The position numbers and the translations under genes are program-made. The notes beneath the pieces were generated by a model that was not told the origin of the DNA, ran no database searches, and saw only the letters and a list, made by a program, of their open reading frames with translations. From NCBI GenBank assembly GCA_910591455.2, contig OU342821.1:14447787-14511786 (forward strand): 64,000 bases of DNA. Reading direction: 5' to 3'. Shown here one piece after another: positions 49,401-59,420 of the stretch. The stretch is from Pholis gunnellus. Taxonomy: Eukaryota > Chordata > Actinopteri > Perciformes > Pholidae. The first letter of the stretch is position 1; every line of letters starts with the position of its first letter.

Positions 49401-52400
49401 CTCAAAGCCAACACATTATGGGAATAGTAGTTCCAGAACTTAAAGCATGGTTATTGCCCAAATTTAAAGTGTGACAAAGAAAAATAACAGGAGTTTCAAA
49501 ATCGACTAATATTCACAAACCCGAAGAGGTCAAATGATCCCTTATTTCACAAAAAGCAAAGCTCAGAGAAAAGTCCCAAAAGGATTCATACAGATTTTTA
49601 CAGCAGAACTTTGTTTTTTTTCTTCTTCCTCTCCTTTTAATTCTCTCACAACCTCTCAGATTCATCTGGTGACCCTTAGGACGGCACATTTTACTGCAGA
49701 AGGGTGATTTTTTGAATGGCGGTCTTTACTTAAAGTGAAGCATTTTTACATTGTTGTGGTCTTTTTAGTATTTTAAAGTTATCTTTACATTCTATTTTAG
49801 CATCAGAACTGTTCAAAATGATATTGTTAGATGTCTCATTTAAAAACTAATACTAGTCCACAACTTTGCACACTTTTTTTTTTAAAGTGGTAAATTCCAC
49901 TGCTTGTCTATTATTTCCATAATTCTTTGAGTGGCGGCAAAGTTAAAAAGTGAGCCGAGCAGACAGAATCCTCTGGGAGTCTGCAGAGGAGGCAGATAGA
50001 GTTATAAAGCCTCCTGGTCTACCGATCGCTCTCCAGGAGTCTATAATCTGTCTGTAATCCTCAGATTACCAGTTTGGTCCTGTGTGTGGCCGTATCGTGA
50101 CTCTGGGCAGGTGGTTCAGTGTCGACTGAGCGTTACTCGTCTGGAGTTCAGTAAAACAGGAATATTCTAGTGTACGTCGCCAGCACTCATTCTGGTAGAG
50201 TTGGACGAGTCTGGTTTTAGATAATATTGGACCATCTCTGTAAAGGTCAATAAAGTTATATAAACAAATCTCAATCTTTGGCTGGATACTAGTAACACCA
50301 GACCTTCCTTCCATAGCGAAGGCTTACAGTAAAAACATCAGTATCCTAATGCACAGCTGTTCTCGCGCTATTTCGGTTGCCTAAAACTCGTGATGTTGCA
50401 GTAGTTAGCGTGTAAATGGTTTCAGTGGAAAAAAACTGAATACAGTGTTCTTTTTAAATGGTGGAAACACAGAAGGAGCATTGATCAAATAAATGCCGTG
50501 GCTCTGCTCTGCTCTGCACTTTGAACTGCGCAATAATGTTACTGTGCTTGACAGACTTCCCTCTATAAACTAGTTAATATTAACACAGTTGCAGGGATTG
50601 AGAGACTCGTGCGTCACACAGGAAAGAGACCAACGTGTTAAACTCCAAACTTCTTTGTGTTACATTTAAAATGTATTTCTACAACAACACTGTGGAAATC
50701 ACAAATTACCTGTTGGGCTAGACTAAATGTTACTTATATCCTCAAAGCTCGTCTCTTAGGCATTATTACTGTCATCACATAAATCCCTCCACTATAATAA
50801 AGACTATATTTAATGCTTATTATGGTGAACATTCAACAACAACAGTGATTGCAAGGGGTGTTTTCCCAGGCTAATACCTTATGTATTGGAAATATACCAC
50901 GTATATGGGACTCGGGGAGATCCACGTCACAGTGATCCTGCTGATGAGTCTGCTTCTGTTCTTGTGCAGGTGTTCTTGAGGTCTCCAGAGTCAGCCCCTT
51001 AGCCTGCTGGTTCAGCTCCATGCTCTTCTGTTTTGGCGGAGCCGTGCTGTCCGCCATCATGCTGGCCGAGCCCGCTGTTGCACCTTTGTCCAACAGCACC
51101 AGTGTCCTGCTTGCGTCGATCACCTGGTAAATATGTTATATATAGTATAGAAATAGAGAAAAGAGGAGGGGGAGCAGAACGTTTGCAGGATTAAGAGAGA
51201 GGCCCTCTGCAACTTTGAAAAATAAAAGTTATTTTGTGAAGAAATGGGCAACTACTTAATTTCCTGCTAAGGGAGCATGACATGTGGAAGAGATTGAATG
51301 AAACAGAGAGGTTGTTGTCAAGTTCCCACCTCTTAATATGAAGCCTATGGCACCCTCTACTGGTGGCACATATTATTACACTCTCCTCAAAAGAAATGAC
51401 ACAGCACCCTCTGCTGGTGAAGTCAGGTACTTGACAGAAACTGGCAGGTGATACTGTCAACATGTGTTAATGAACACGTAGTTGACACACAGCAGATATC
51501 TGAGGTGTGTGTGTGTGTGTGTGTATGTACTCTTTATTTGAGCCATGTGTGTCTCTACAGGTACCTCGTGTTTTACTGCCCCATGGACCTGGTGTACTGT
51601 TGCTCTGCCCTGCTGCCTCTCAGGCTGGTGCTGACGGTGATGAAGGAAGTGACCAGGACGTGGAAGGTGCTTGGGGGGGTAACCCTGGCACACAGCAAAT
51701 ACAAAGACAGCCTGCTGGTTATGATTGCCATTGGGTGGGCTAAAGGTCGGTAGCTGACGGTGCATGCAGAAGGATTCTTCAATGGATTAGTTATATGAAT
51801 ATCCATCTGTATATCAAGCATATGTTTCTTTTCTTTCTCCCACTAGGTGCTGGAGGTGGTCTGATCAGTAACTTTGAGCAGCTTGTTCGAGGTGTATGGA
51901 AACCAGAGACTAATGAGCTCCTAAAAATGTCCTAGTAAGTCTTCTGCAGGACTCTTATAAGCACAAAATCACTGATATATCGATAAAACTACATATTCAA
52001 TGAAATCACTGAGTGTGTTGTGTTTAGTATAAATGTTAAATTGAAAGGACTAGTTTGACATTTTGGGAAATGTGTTACACTGACATGGATTAAACAAACA
52101 AGATACAACATATTATTTTTTGACCTTTTAAGAGTTTCTGGTAAGCTAATAAAATAAGATAATTGGCTCATGGTTGTACCTGTATAATTACCTTATAGAT
52201 ATTACAGTGGTATTGATATTCTCATCTACCGAATAAGCCAATAAGCCAATTTTCCAAAATGTCTTACTATTCCGGACTAAACATGGAGACTCTCAAAAAA
52301 TCTGGGGATACGCTACAGCTAGCGCCTAAGTATGTATACAAATGGTATCAAACATGTTCTCTTTGTTACCTTCAGGCAGAATTAAAACGTGATTTGAGTG

Positions 52401-53664
52401 TACAGTGATGACGTTTGTCTCCAATTTAGTTCATTTTGTGTATAATAGTTGAAGCACATGAGATGTGATGTCTTTTCAAGTATGAGCATAAAGTGATCAC
52501 CCTGCATGTCTGTTCAGCCCCACCAAGATCACCCTGATAGGAGCGGTGCTGTTTGCTCTGCAGCAGACCCACTACCTGCCTCTCAAGACGCACCACCTGA
52601 TGCTCATCTACACCGTCTTCACCGTCGTCAACAAGGTCAGTCCCGAAAAAAACGTGACTGCGAGAATAAACGCCCACGGTGCTAGCGATGCAGATGCAAA
52701 ACCAGTGAGGCACGTTTTTTGTCAATTTGCTTAGCTATGACAAAAAAATTTCATGCCATTCTTAGTTTATTATTTGATCTTAACTCGGGTATGTAAAATG
52801 TTTTGGTGCCGTGGATCCCTCCAAATCTGTGGCGTCCCGTCTTCTAAATGACCTTTCTCCCTCTGCTTTTTTTTGGAGTTTGAGCTGTGGTGACTCACAT
52901 TAGCTCGGTGTTACCCGTAGGGCTGGTGCTTTTGCATCATTTTCATCAGCTTGCATCATCCTCTCTCTTCTCTTCTCTTCTCTTCTTTGGGAAACTTGTG
53001 CTCTTGACTGAGACACAGATAAATCTACCATGTCTTCTTTCAACTCCCATTCTTTTAGCTCTCATCGTCTCTGATCTGTCGAATTAACGCAGAGACATTT
53101 CATCAGATTTAAAGTCTTGCGTCCAAATCTTCTATTTATTAGTTTGTGATCCTGATGATGCAGATCATCCCCAAGTTACTTCAGTGAAAAGTGACAAATT
53201 ACATACAGCTGATACTTCTCTGTAGGTTCATCACCACAAGCAAGTCCTTTTACATACAAGTAGTCATGTGATCTATTTTTAATTGGAATATACTGATTAT
53301 AGCTGCTGTTATAGTTCAGAAATTATTAAATTCTAAACCTAAGACACTTTGTCTTTTTCTTTAGTCGAGGATGATGCTGACAGGCTCCTCCGCCTCACCG
53401 TTCGCTGTCATCGAGTCGGCCGTCTACAAGACCCTCTTCGCTGGCCACTCCCCTTATGCTGCCCTCACCGGCGAGGTGCAGAAAGCGCCCGTCGATCACG
53501 GTGCAACCAACGGGACGACCGCCGGAACCAAAGAGACTGGTGAGAATGGAGGAGCCGCGGAGAAAACCACCCCGGTTTCTCGTGTCAAGGGTCAGAGCGG
53601 ATCGCTCAAAGCCAAAGAGAAGTCAAAGAAAGCGGACACAACAACCTGCAAGAAGATAAACTAG
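46374..53664 (+). CDS. tmem38b: TRIC channel, TMEM38 family (type B), complete, six exons
   Basis: Trimeric intracellular cation channel of the ER/SR membrane. From family knowledge it carries K+ counter-current during Ca2+ release. Coding exons 46374-46497, 50970-51126, 51561-51745, 51847-51934, 52518-52635 and 53365-53664 join in frame to 323 aa (human A and B are about 290-300). All junctions are GT-AG. Landmarks are MFPYFDMAHYIVSIMALREQPG near the N-terminus, the KEV motif at residues 122-124 with K129, the glycine-rich GWAKGAGGG (152-160), FEQLVRGVWKPETNE, and a lysine-rich tail ending KKIN, a KKXX ER-retrieval signal. The N-terminal DMAHYIVSIMALR and MKEVTRTWK...VMIAIGWAKGAGG favour type B over type A (type A has DLSYFIVSILYLK), although RGVWKPETNE is A-like. 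The start ATG has A at -3 and G at +4. A versus B is the main uncertainty. Confidence 0.93.
46498..50969 (+). other. tmem38b: tmem38b intron 1 (4.5 kb)
   Basis: Long first intron. It contains a short CA cluster (47218-47250), a two-copy 15-bp direct repeat GAGGAGGAATGTCTT (about 47838-47868) and no recognisable exon. The 119- and 96-codon minus frames near 47.7-48.3 kb show no domain. The intron could hold regulatory sequence, but nothing specific is visible. Confidence 0.85.
50970..51126 (+). CDS. tmem38b: tmem38b coding exon 2
   Basis: Acceptor CTTGTGCAG|GTG, donor ACCTG|GTAAAT, phases 1 and 2. It encodes GVLEVSRVSPLACWFSSMLF...FGGAVLSAIMLAEP..., the second membrane helix with the family's glycine-rich kink, and the N-glycosylation-like NSTS. 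Confidence 0.93.
51561..51745 (+). CDS. tmem38b: tmem38b coding exon 3
   Basis: Acceptor TCTCTACAG|GTACC completes Trp94; donor AAAG|GTCGGT, phase 1. It encodes WYLVFYCPMDLVY..., the KEV-containing helix (MKEVTRTWKVLGG) and VMIAIGWAK. The KEV lysine belongs to the phosphoinositide-binding/gating region described for TRIC structures. Confidence 0.93.
51847..51934 (+). CDS. tmem38b: tmem38b coding exon 4
   Basis: Follows a 101-nt intron. Acceptor CCCACTAG|GTGCTGG, donor TCCTA|GTAAGT, phase 2. It encodes GAGGGLISNFEQLVRGVWKP...LLKMS. Confidence 0.93.
51935..52517 (+). other. tmem38b: tmem38b intron 4, with MITE insertion
   Basis: 583-nt intron, over a third of which (52047-52273) is a MITE-like element. 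The remainder is plain intron sequence. Confidence 0.8.
52047..52273. mobile_element. MITE relic of the 'GACATTTTGGGAAAT' family (copy 3)
   Basis: Imperfect terminal inverted repeats: GGACTAGTTTGACATTTTGG at 52047 and its near reverse complement CCAAAATGTCTTACTATTCC ending at 52273. The internal part includes AGTGGTATTGATATTCTCATCTACC, matching the foldback at 25783-25859. 227 bp, non-coding, inserted in tmem38b intron 4. Confidence 0.75.
52518..52635 (+). CDS. tmem38b: tmem38b coding exon 5
   Basis: Acceptor CTGTTCAG|CCCC completes Tyr185; donor AACAAG|GTCAGT, phase 0. It encodes PTKITLIGAVLFALQQTHYL...HHLMLIYTVFTVVNK, covering the last membrane helices. Confidence 0.93.
52636..53364 (+). 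other. tmem38b: tmem38b intron 5
   Basis: 729-nt intron with a short pentanucleotide CTCTT/TCTTC tract at 52961-52987. No exon or mobile element recognised. Confidence 0.85.
53365..53664 (+). CDS. tmem38b: tmem38b coding exon 6 (C-terminal tail)
   Basis: Acceptor TTTCTTTAG|TCGAGG; begins SRMMLTGSSASPFAVIES... and ends ...TTTCKKIN with TAG at 53662-53664. The tail beyond the last helix is hydrophilic and lysine-rich. The terminal KKIN is a dilysine KKXX signal; both human TRICs also end in KKXX. Confidence 0.93.
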   Translation, partial: SRMMLTGSSASPFAVIESAVYKTLFAGHSPYAALTGEVQKAPVDHGATNGTTAGTKETGENGGAAEKTTPVSRVKGQSGSLKAKEKSKKADTTTCKKIN

Positions 53665-54335
53665 TCAGCCTCCGCCCCATAGCGCCTTTTCACCTCTAAG
53701 CAGGGTTGTGGAGTCATTTCTGATTCAGATTTGTCACGTCAGTTCTCAAACTTTATGTGTTATTTTTATTTTATCAAGACATACGTTTTTGTTCTGTCCA
53801 AATATAATATTTCTCTTATTCATTACTTACAATGCAATTTAAATCTGACTGCTGAAATAGCATTTCAAAAAAAGAGCGGACTCCAACCAACCCTGCACCT
53901 TATTGTGGGATAATCACCCCGTCCTTAAACTACTGTGATATTTATGCTGTTGGATGTGAAAATCATATATCCTTGGGCTGATTGCACACTTGTAGTACAA
54001 CGTGTAGCTTAATTCTTAATATATATTTATAATGAGTGAAAACTGTTGATGTTATCCTTGGGTTTTGGGAACAGTGCTGTGCACCTGCTGATCTATGAAT
54101 GTCTTTTTTTCTGCTTCATGTAAATGCTCTATTTCCTACACTGAAATGGTTAGAAACACTTTTTTGAAAGAGTTTATATTCTATAACAATCAGATTCTAT
54201 TTATACTAAATAATTGCACTCTTGAATGAACATTTTCAAAATGGAAGACAATTTTTCATTGTATTCTGTTTCTTTGGTGAATGCTTTGAATTACACTTAA
54301 GAGCATGAGAATAAACGGGTTAAATGCACTATAAA
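53665..54335 (+). other. tmem38b: tmem38b 3' UTR with AATAAA signal
   Basis: A/T-rich sequence after the stop, ending with a canonical AATAAA at 54310-54315 and a GT-rich element (TGGGTTTTGTGATTTCTAG) shortly after. Cleavage is expected around 54330. The GC-richer sequence after 54340 fits the end of the transcript. Confidence 0.75.
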
Positions 54336-54746
54336 ATGGGTTTTGTGATTTCTAGTCTCTCCGCTTTATCAGACAGATTCATGCGGTTCAGTGACCACGG
54401 ACCCAACTCAATATTGCCTCACTTTAAAGCACCAAACAGATCATTAGTCACATGTTTAAGTCCCTGACAGAAAGCCCCTAATTAATACGGAATCAAACAT
54501 CATGTAGCCATCTTAGCACATTAGTTCACACTATAATTTGTCAAATGTTAACTGGTATCTTAATTAGCTGCTGGTGAGTTGATAAAAAGCAGCGCAGCGT
54601 CCAGAAGTAACCCCATAGGCTGAAACATTGCATCAGTGTAACATCAGCACCTGATTGATACCTCAGCCTCTTGAAAAAGCTGCTAGAGAGAGAGAGATCC
54701 CCCAAATCCCCCCCAATTCTCGTCTATGTAACCTCAGACAGCAGAA

Positions 54747-54773
54747 CCCCCCCCCCCCCCCCCCCCCCCCCCC
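54747..54773. repeat. Poly-C run (27 C)
   Basis: Twenty-seven consecutive C residues, 400 bases past the tmem38b polyadenylation signal. Confidence 0.9.
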
Positions 54774-54966
54774 TGTGAATACAAATTAAGAACAGATGAG
54801 GGGGGGGCTGTTGAAGAGATAAGAGAAGACGATCAAAAGCGATTCCGGCTGAGATGATGTACCTGCCTTTCAAACGTCTCAAGTCCTCAGATGTCAGACG
54901 TGTGCATGTCAGTAACGGGCTTGCATCTGAAAGTGTTTGCTGCAAAACTGCTCAGTATTAGCGCGC

Positions 54967-54967
<1 letters not shown>

Positions 54968-55001
<34 letters not shown>
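54968..55001. repeat. GT microsatellite
   Basis: Uninterrupted TG run of about 34 bases flanked by GCGC on both sides. Confidence 0.95.
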
Positions 55002-55004
<3 letters not shown>

Positions 55005-55627
55005 CTTGATCTTCCTGACTCTAATGGCAAACTATGTGACCTGGAAAACTGAAAGACACGTTAATAAGCCGTTGTTTTCCTCACGCTGCCTCCCATGATA
55101 AGAAGACAGGGGTCATGACGACGGTTCAGAGCCTGAAAGTTCCCAGACATTACTCTTAATGAGGTCCAGACCTGTGTGACCCCACACCACAATTACTCAT
55201 TGAACCGAGCAGCCCCCCCACTGTCGAGCCCCTGCCTGTTTCGCCTGCGCTTCACCTGCTCTATGGCACATCTCTTCAGCCTCTTTTATATCCCCAGACA
55301 TATTCCTGTTTTCCAGTTGTCCGGTGCAGAAAATTAATCTTTAAAAAAAAACTGGCTTACATGCACACATATACACTATACACACAATGCATGCACACAT
55401 TCCCATACACTTGAATCCACGGATAAAACAAGGATGTGGAATGATATGGCTCAGAAATATCAGTTTTTCCATCCCACAACACACACGACTTGTGCACATA
55501 GACACAAAGCAAGGATACTGTATGCACACACATTCCGATACACATGACTTTGAACCCACAGTCTAAGTAGAGGTTAAGGACATACTGAGAACATGGCATA
55601 CTATCCACAAACAAACCCACACCAGAG

Positions 55628-55654
55628 ACACACACACACACACACACACACACA
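55628..55654. repeat. CA microsatellite
   Basis: Uninterrupted AC/CA run of about 27 bases. Confidence 0.95.
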
Positions 55655-56149
55655 GTAGACTGGGAGGCCATCAGGGTACGTCCGACACCGACATCTTGAT
55701 TCGGTGACCTGTTTTGTTGTGGCTTTTTATCTCGTTTCTCATCATTTGACTTAAAGGATAAATCAAGAGATATACTTTAGTTTTGTGTCAACAAAGGAGC
55801 AAAACAACCATAGATTGATCCCCTTTACAAGATCTGTCATAACCATGAACACATGGACGGGTGCTGTAGTTCATTTTAAAGCGATCCTAAATTGTAAGTG
55901 GCAAATCAGCATAAAGAATTGTCCCCCCCCTATAAAATCCCTATTTACTTTTGTTTGAGTAACATTTGTAAAAAAACTGCTGCGCCCAGTCATTTCACTC
56001 AAATCACTACTTTAAAAAAAAGAAGTAACTATTTATATGAACTGTTTTGTAATTTACATCTTCAGAATGAGCCTTTTTGAAGTCAGACAGTATTGCGAAA
56101 CAGACTACCACATAGTTGGTGTGTCTTTTCAAGAAATTCCAGCCTTATC

Positions 56150-56690
56150 CTTTAAGTTGCTCACTCATTGACTCATTTGTTTCCAATTCATTCAAAATGC
56201 TGCCGCTAGAATAGTGACACACACCATAAAAAGAGAAGACATTTCTCCAATTCTTTGATCCCTGCACTGGCTTCCAGTTAAATATAGAATTGATTAAAAG
56301 GCCCGACTCATTGTCTTTGAAGTCACTCAATGGTCTGGGCTCAAAACTGTATATGGCAGATATGTTTGCTGAGTACTAGCTGGGTAGGTCTCTCAGATCT
56401 GCAGGGACTAGTCAGTTAGTGGTGTGTTAAGAGTTCAAATGTGGTGAAACAGCCTTCAGCCATTACGCTGTTCACCGCTGGAATCCGCTTCCCTTGGAAC
56501 CAAGATATTTCCCAACAGTAGCCATTTATAAAACTAAGCTGAAGACTTCTCCACAGCTGTTAATCAGTTTAATGGTATCTTTATTTATTTGGTTTTAAAC
56601 TTGTCTGTAATTTTATATTTATATCTTTCTTATCATTTGCCTGTAAAGCACTTTGAATGACCTCTGTGATAAGAAATTCATTACCCCAGA
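56150..56690 (+). mobile_element. 5'-truncated LINE relic (reverse transcriptase C-terminal end, L2/Rex1-like)
   Basis: The plus frame from 56181 reads FQFIQNAAARIVTHTIKRED ISPIL*SLHWLPVKYRID*KARLIVF. This is the hallmark C-terminal segment of jockey/L2-clade non-LTR retrotransposons (QNAAAR, SLHWLPV..RI). Two in-frame stops are visible and the frame shifts afterwards. Later remnants (HRWNPLPLEP, YKTKLKTS) and a 3' tail with TGTAAAGCACTTTGAATGACCTCTGTG are also typical. It is a dead, 5'-truncated copy. Confidence 0.85.
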
Positions 56691-58252
56691 ATTTTGGGGC
56701 TAAATTGCAGCACTTTCTTGGAGAGAAACATTCATGACTATTAAAGTGCTCTATTCCCTTAATCTAGAATATAAGTGAATTTACAAAAAACAACGTCATG
56801 CAGTGTAATAAAGGTGCTCTGACACAACCAACATGATGGCATAACAGCATACACAGCTTACATTACATGGTTTTCATTCCATAATGTGGCTTTATCATAT
56901 GGTTTGAACCTTCAGTCTCAACTTAAACACACACACACTGAGTTTCAAACTCCATAGATGAAGCTATAAACATTTTTGGTAGCCTCTAAACATCCACTGC
57001 TGCCTGTTGGTGAGTGGTGCAGGACAGGTGATTACCACTTGGTGGCGTTAGGAGGCGTCATCTCTGATGGCTTGATGCCTGGGAACTGACAAGCTGGCCA
57101 GCAGCTGCAGGCAAGAAGGGATGGGGACAGGAGGGGACCCTCTTTGCAGAGCCAATGGTAGCCGCCTGCATGTGTGTGATCTGGTTTAGCTGTGCTTGTG
57201 AGGATTGGCTATAGGCAGGCCACTATTCTTGTGAGGACATTCTAGGTTGTGAGAGCATTTTGGATGGACCAAAATCCCAAATAACGTTCAAAACATCTAA
57301 AATGTCCTCCCAGAAATGAGGATTTTTAAAAAAACAACAGTTTTTTGGGGACTCTATTGTGTGAAAAACCAGCCAACTTGCATGTAGACATGTGTGTGTG
57401 TGCTTCAGTTGCTCAGTGTCGGTGCATGTGCATGTGACACGTAGAGTGGCAACAAAGGCTGAGTCCATCAAAAAGGCACAAAGAGCCTTGGGGCTCACAC
57501 ACCTACAAACACTAGTGCGCCCACACACGCTCTTTCACCAAATCCCTCCAACCACCAGTGAGACCAGGGCCCTTTGTTTTCCTCCATTTCTTAAAAGAAT
57601 CAAACATGACCTTTCATGTTCATCGTCAGCCAATGTTTGTCCAGATTTATACAGTTGTTGTTCAACCATTTTTGATTAGGATGATGACCCGAAAATGCAT
57701 TTACAATGAGCCTTTTTGCTTAATTCCAGCCAGTATGAGTCATCTCATTAACATTTCGCCCCCACCAGACCTCCCATCACTCCATGAAAATAACTGTGAA
57801 AGTGTTAAACTGGCTGCAATCTTTTGGCTTGTGGCTGTGCACCTGCTCCAACTCAGTGGTGTCAAAACGTGACGTCTCAGACTGGACGTTGTTTGGCCTC
57901 TCACCCCACACTGACATGATCTCTATTGGGACCATGTGCTCCCTCTGAGCAAATCTCTGCCATGGATGATTTATCACTTCAAAAGACACAAAACCGATAA
58001 AAAGTTTCATACAGTAACAGCAAAATGCCTGGCAATAACTATTTTTCATTGACAACTTCTTCCTATTTTTTTTAAATGATCAAAGTGTTATTTAATCTAA
58101 AGTTTTTTGTCAAATGTCTCTGCTGGTGATGCAATCAAACTCATTATCTCTTCAAGTGAGATGAAAGTAAGGAGAGAACTGCTTGAGACCACACAGGAAA
58201 AGACTCAGTTAGGGACGTTAGGCAGAAGGAAGGAGAAAGGCAGATAGGGGGC

Positions 58253-58291
<39 letters not shown>
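58253..58291. repeat. (AAGA)n tetranucleotide microsatellite
   Basis: Roughly nine to ten AAGA units without interruption. Confidence 0.95.
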
Positions 58292-58410
58292 GGGGAAATA
58301 CGAACCGGAGGAGAGTAAGAAAAATGTGTGGGGACCACATACTGTAGGAATAAGGACTCACATCAGCGCATCAAGACAAGGTTGTGGTGTTGTATATGAC
58401 ATCTCTTTTT

Positions 58411-58456
58411 TTCTCTCTCTCTCTCTCACACTCACACACACACACACACACACACA
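58411..58456. repeat. Compound CT/CA microsatellite
   Basis: CT units followed by a CA run, with one CTCA interruption. Confidence 0.9.
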
Positions 58457-58929
58457 TACAAACACAGAAGTCTCTTCAGAGAGCTCTAACTGAATGGCAA
58501 ACCAAACAGCCAATGTCTACCACTATTCAAGATCTGACTTGTAAAGAACAGCTGCGAGGAGAAGGCCAAAAAAAAATGGAGCTACTATAATGTGACTAGA
58601 AAGCTGGCTGTGTGTGTGTGAGAGAGAGTGAGAAACAGAAACACTGGAAAATGAAAGGGATAGCTTATGTTAATATTTCACTTTCTTTGCACTTAAATTA
58701 GCAATCTTGTACACATTACTTTTTTCATATGGTATTTGTTTCAGTTGGAAATTGTTGACATACTGGTGGTCTTGCTCTGCCCGATCTCCACACTTCATTC
58801 TTGCTGTGCCACAGCTAAACCCAGCTTAAATTGTAGAATAAAATAAAAATATCTGTTTTGGAATATGTGGCTTAAAAGACGACTCCAAATTAATGATAAA
58901 TTCAGTCTGTTCGATGTAAATACGTTAAT

Positions 58930-59420
58930 ATTTGCCAACAAGTTCGCCATATTGGGAGCATTTTGATAGCATTTTGATAGCAACGCCTGACGCCGGCGGC
59001 TCGTAGCTAACAGTGCTGACAGCGCAAACTACGGCAAAATTGCTGACAGAGCAAACAGTGTTTACCTGAGGGTGAACCAAACGGTGGATGCTAAGCTTTC
59101 GCGACAAATGAGAGCAATGCAGAGCGGCAGCCGTGAGCTAGACCGGGGGGCACACTCACATGCACTAAAATTATGCGCAACCGATGCGGCGATGTCCACA
59201 ACAAAGGGAGAAGCTCGGATAACAACACACGCAGAGGGAAGAGCAACTTCATTCTCTGCTCATGTAGACATTACTCCACTATATCTTTAGATAGAAAATA
59301 GTTTTGCTGCTATAATAATACTCGATTGTAAAAGGTGACGGTATGTCAACGTTGTGTTCACAACTTGTTTCTGCTGCCCTCAAGTGGCCAAAAAGACCTG
59401 TAGTTGCAGGTTAAACCAAT
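58930..59420. mobile_element. Dispersed repeat relic (fish-type, family not named)
   Basis: Segments such as GGCGGCTCGTAGCTAACAGTGC, AACAGTGTTTACCTGAGGGTGAACC, GACAAATGAGAGCAATGCAG and CATGTAGACATTACTCCACTATATC, followed by TGCCCTCAAGTGGCCAAAAAG, occur in this order in a repeat that I recall from percomorph genomes. The CpG-rich local composition differs from its surroundings. Non-coding; identity by pattern memory. Confidence 0.45.

Larger units (their letters stand above)
54336..56149. other. Intergenic with simple repeats, no gene recognised
   Basis: Contains a 27-base poly-C (54747-54773), a GT microsatellite (54968-55001), a CA run (55628-55654), and an imperfect direct duplication of an ATGCACACA...CCATACAC-type segment at about 55386-55555. 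No exon is supported. Confidence 0.65.
56691..58920. other. Intergenic, no gene recognised
   Basis: Simple repeats at 58253-58291 and 58411-58456. Frames at 57223-57872 have no recognisable domain and cover repeats. No exon is supported. Confidence 0.65.
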
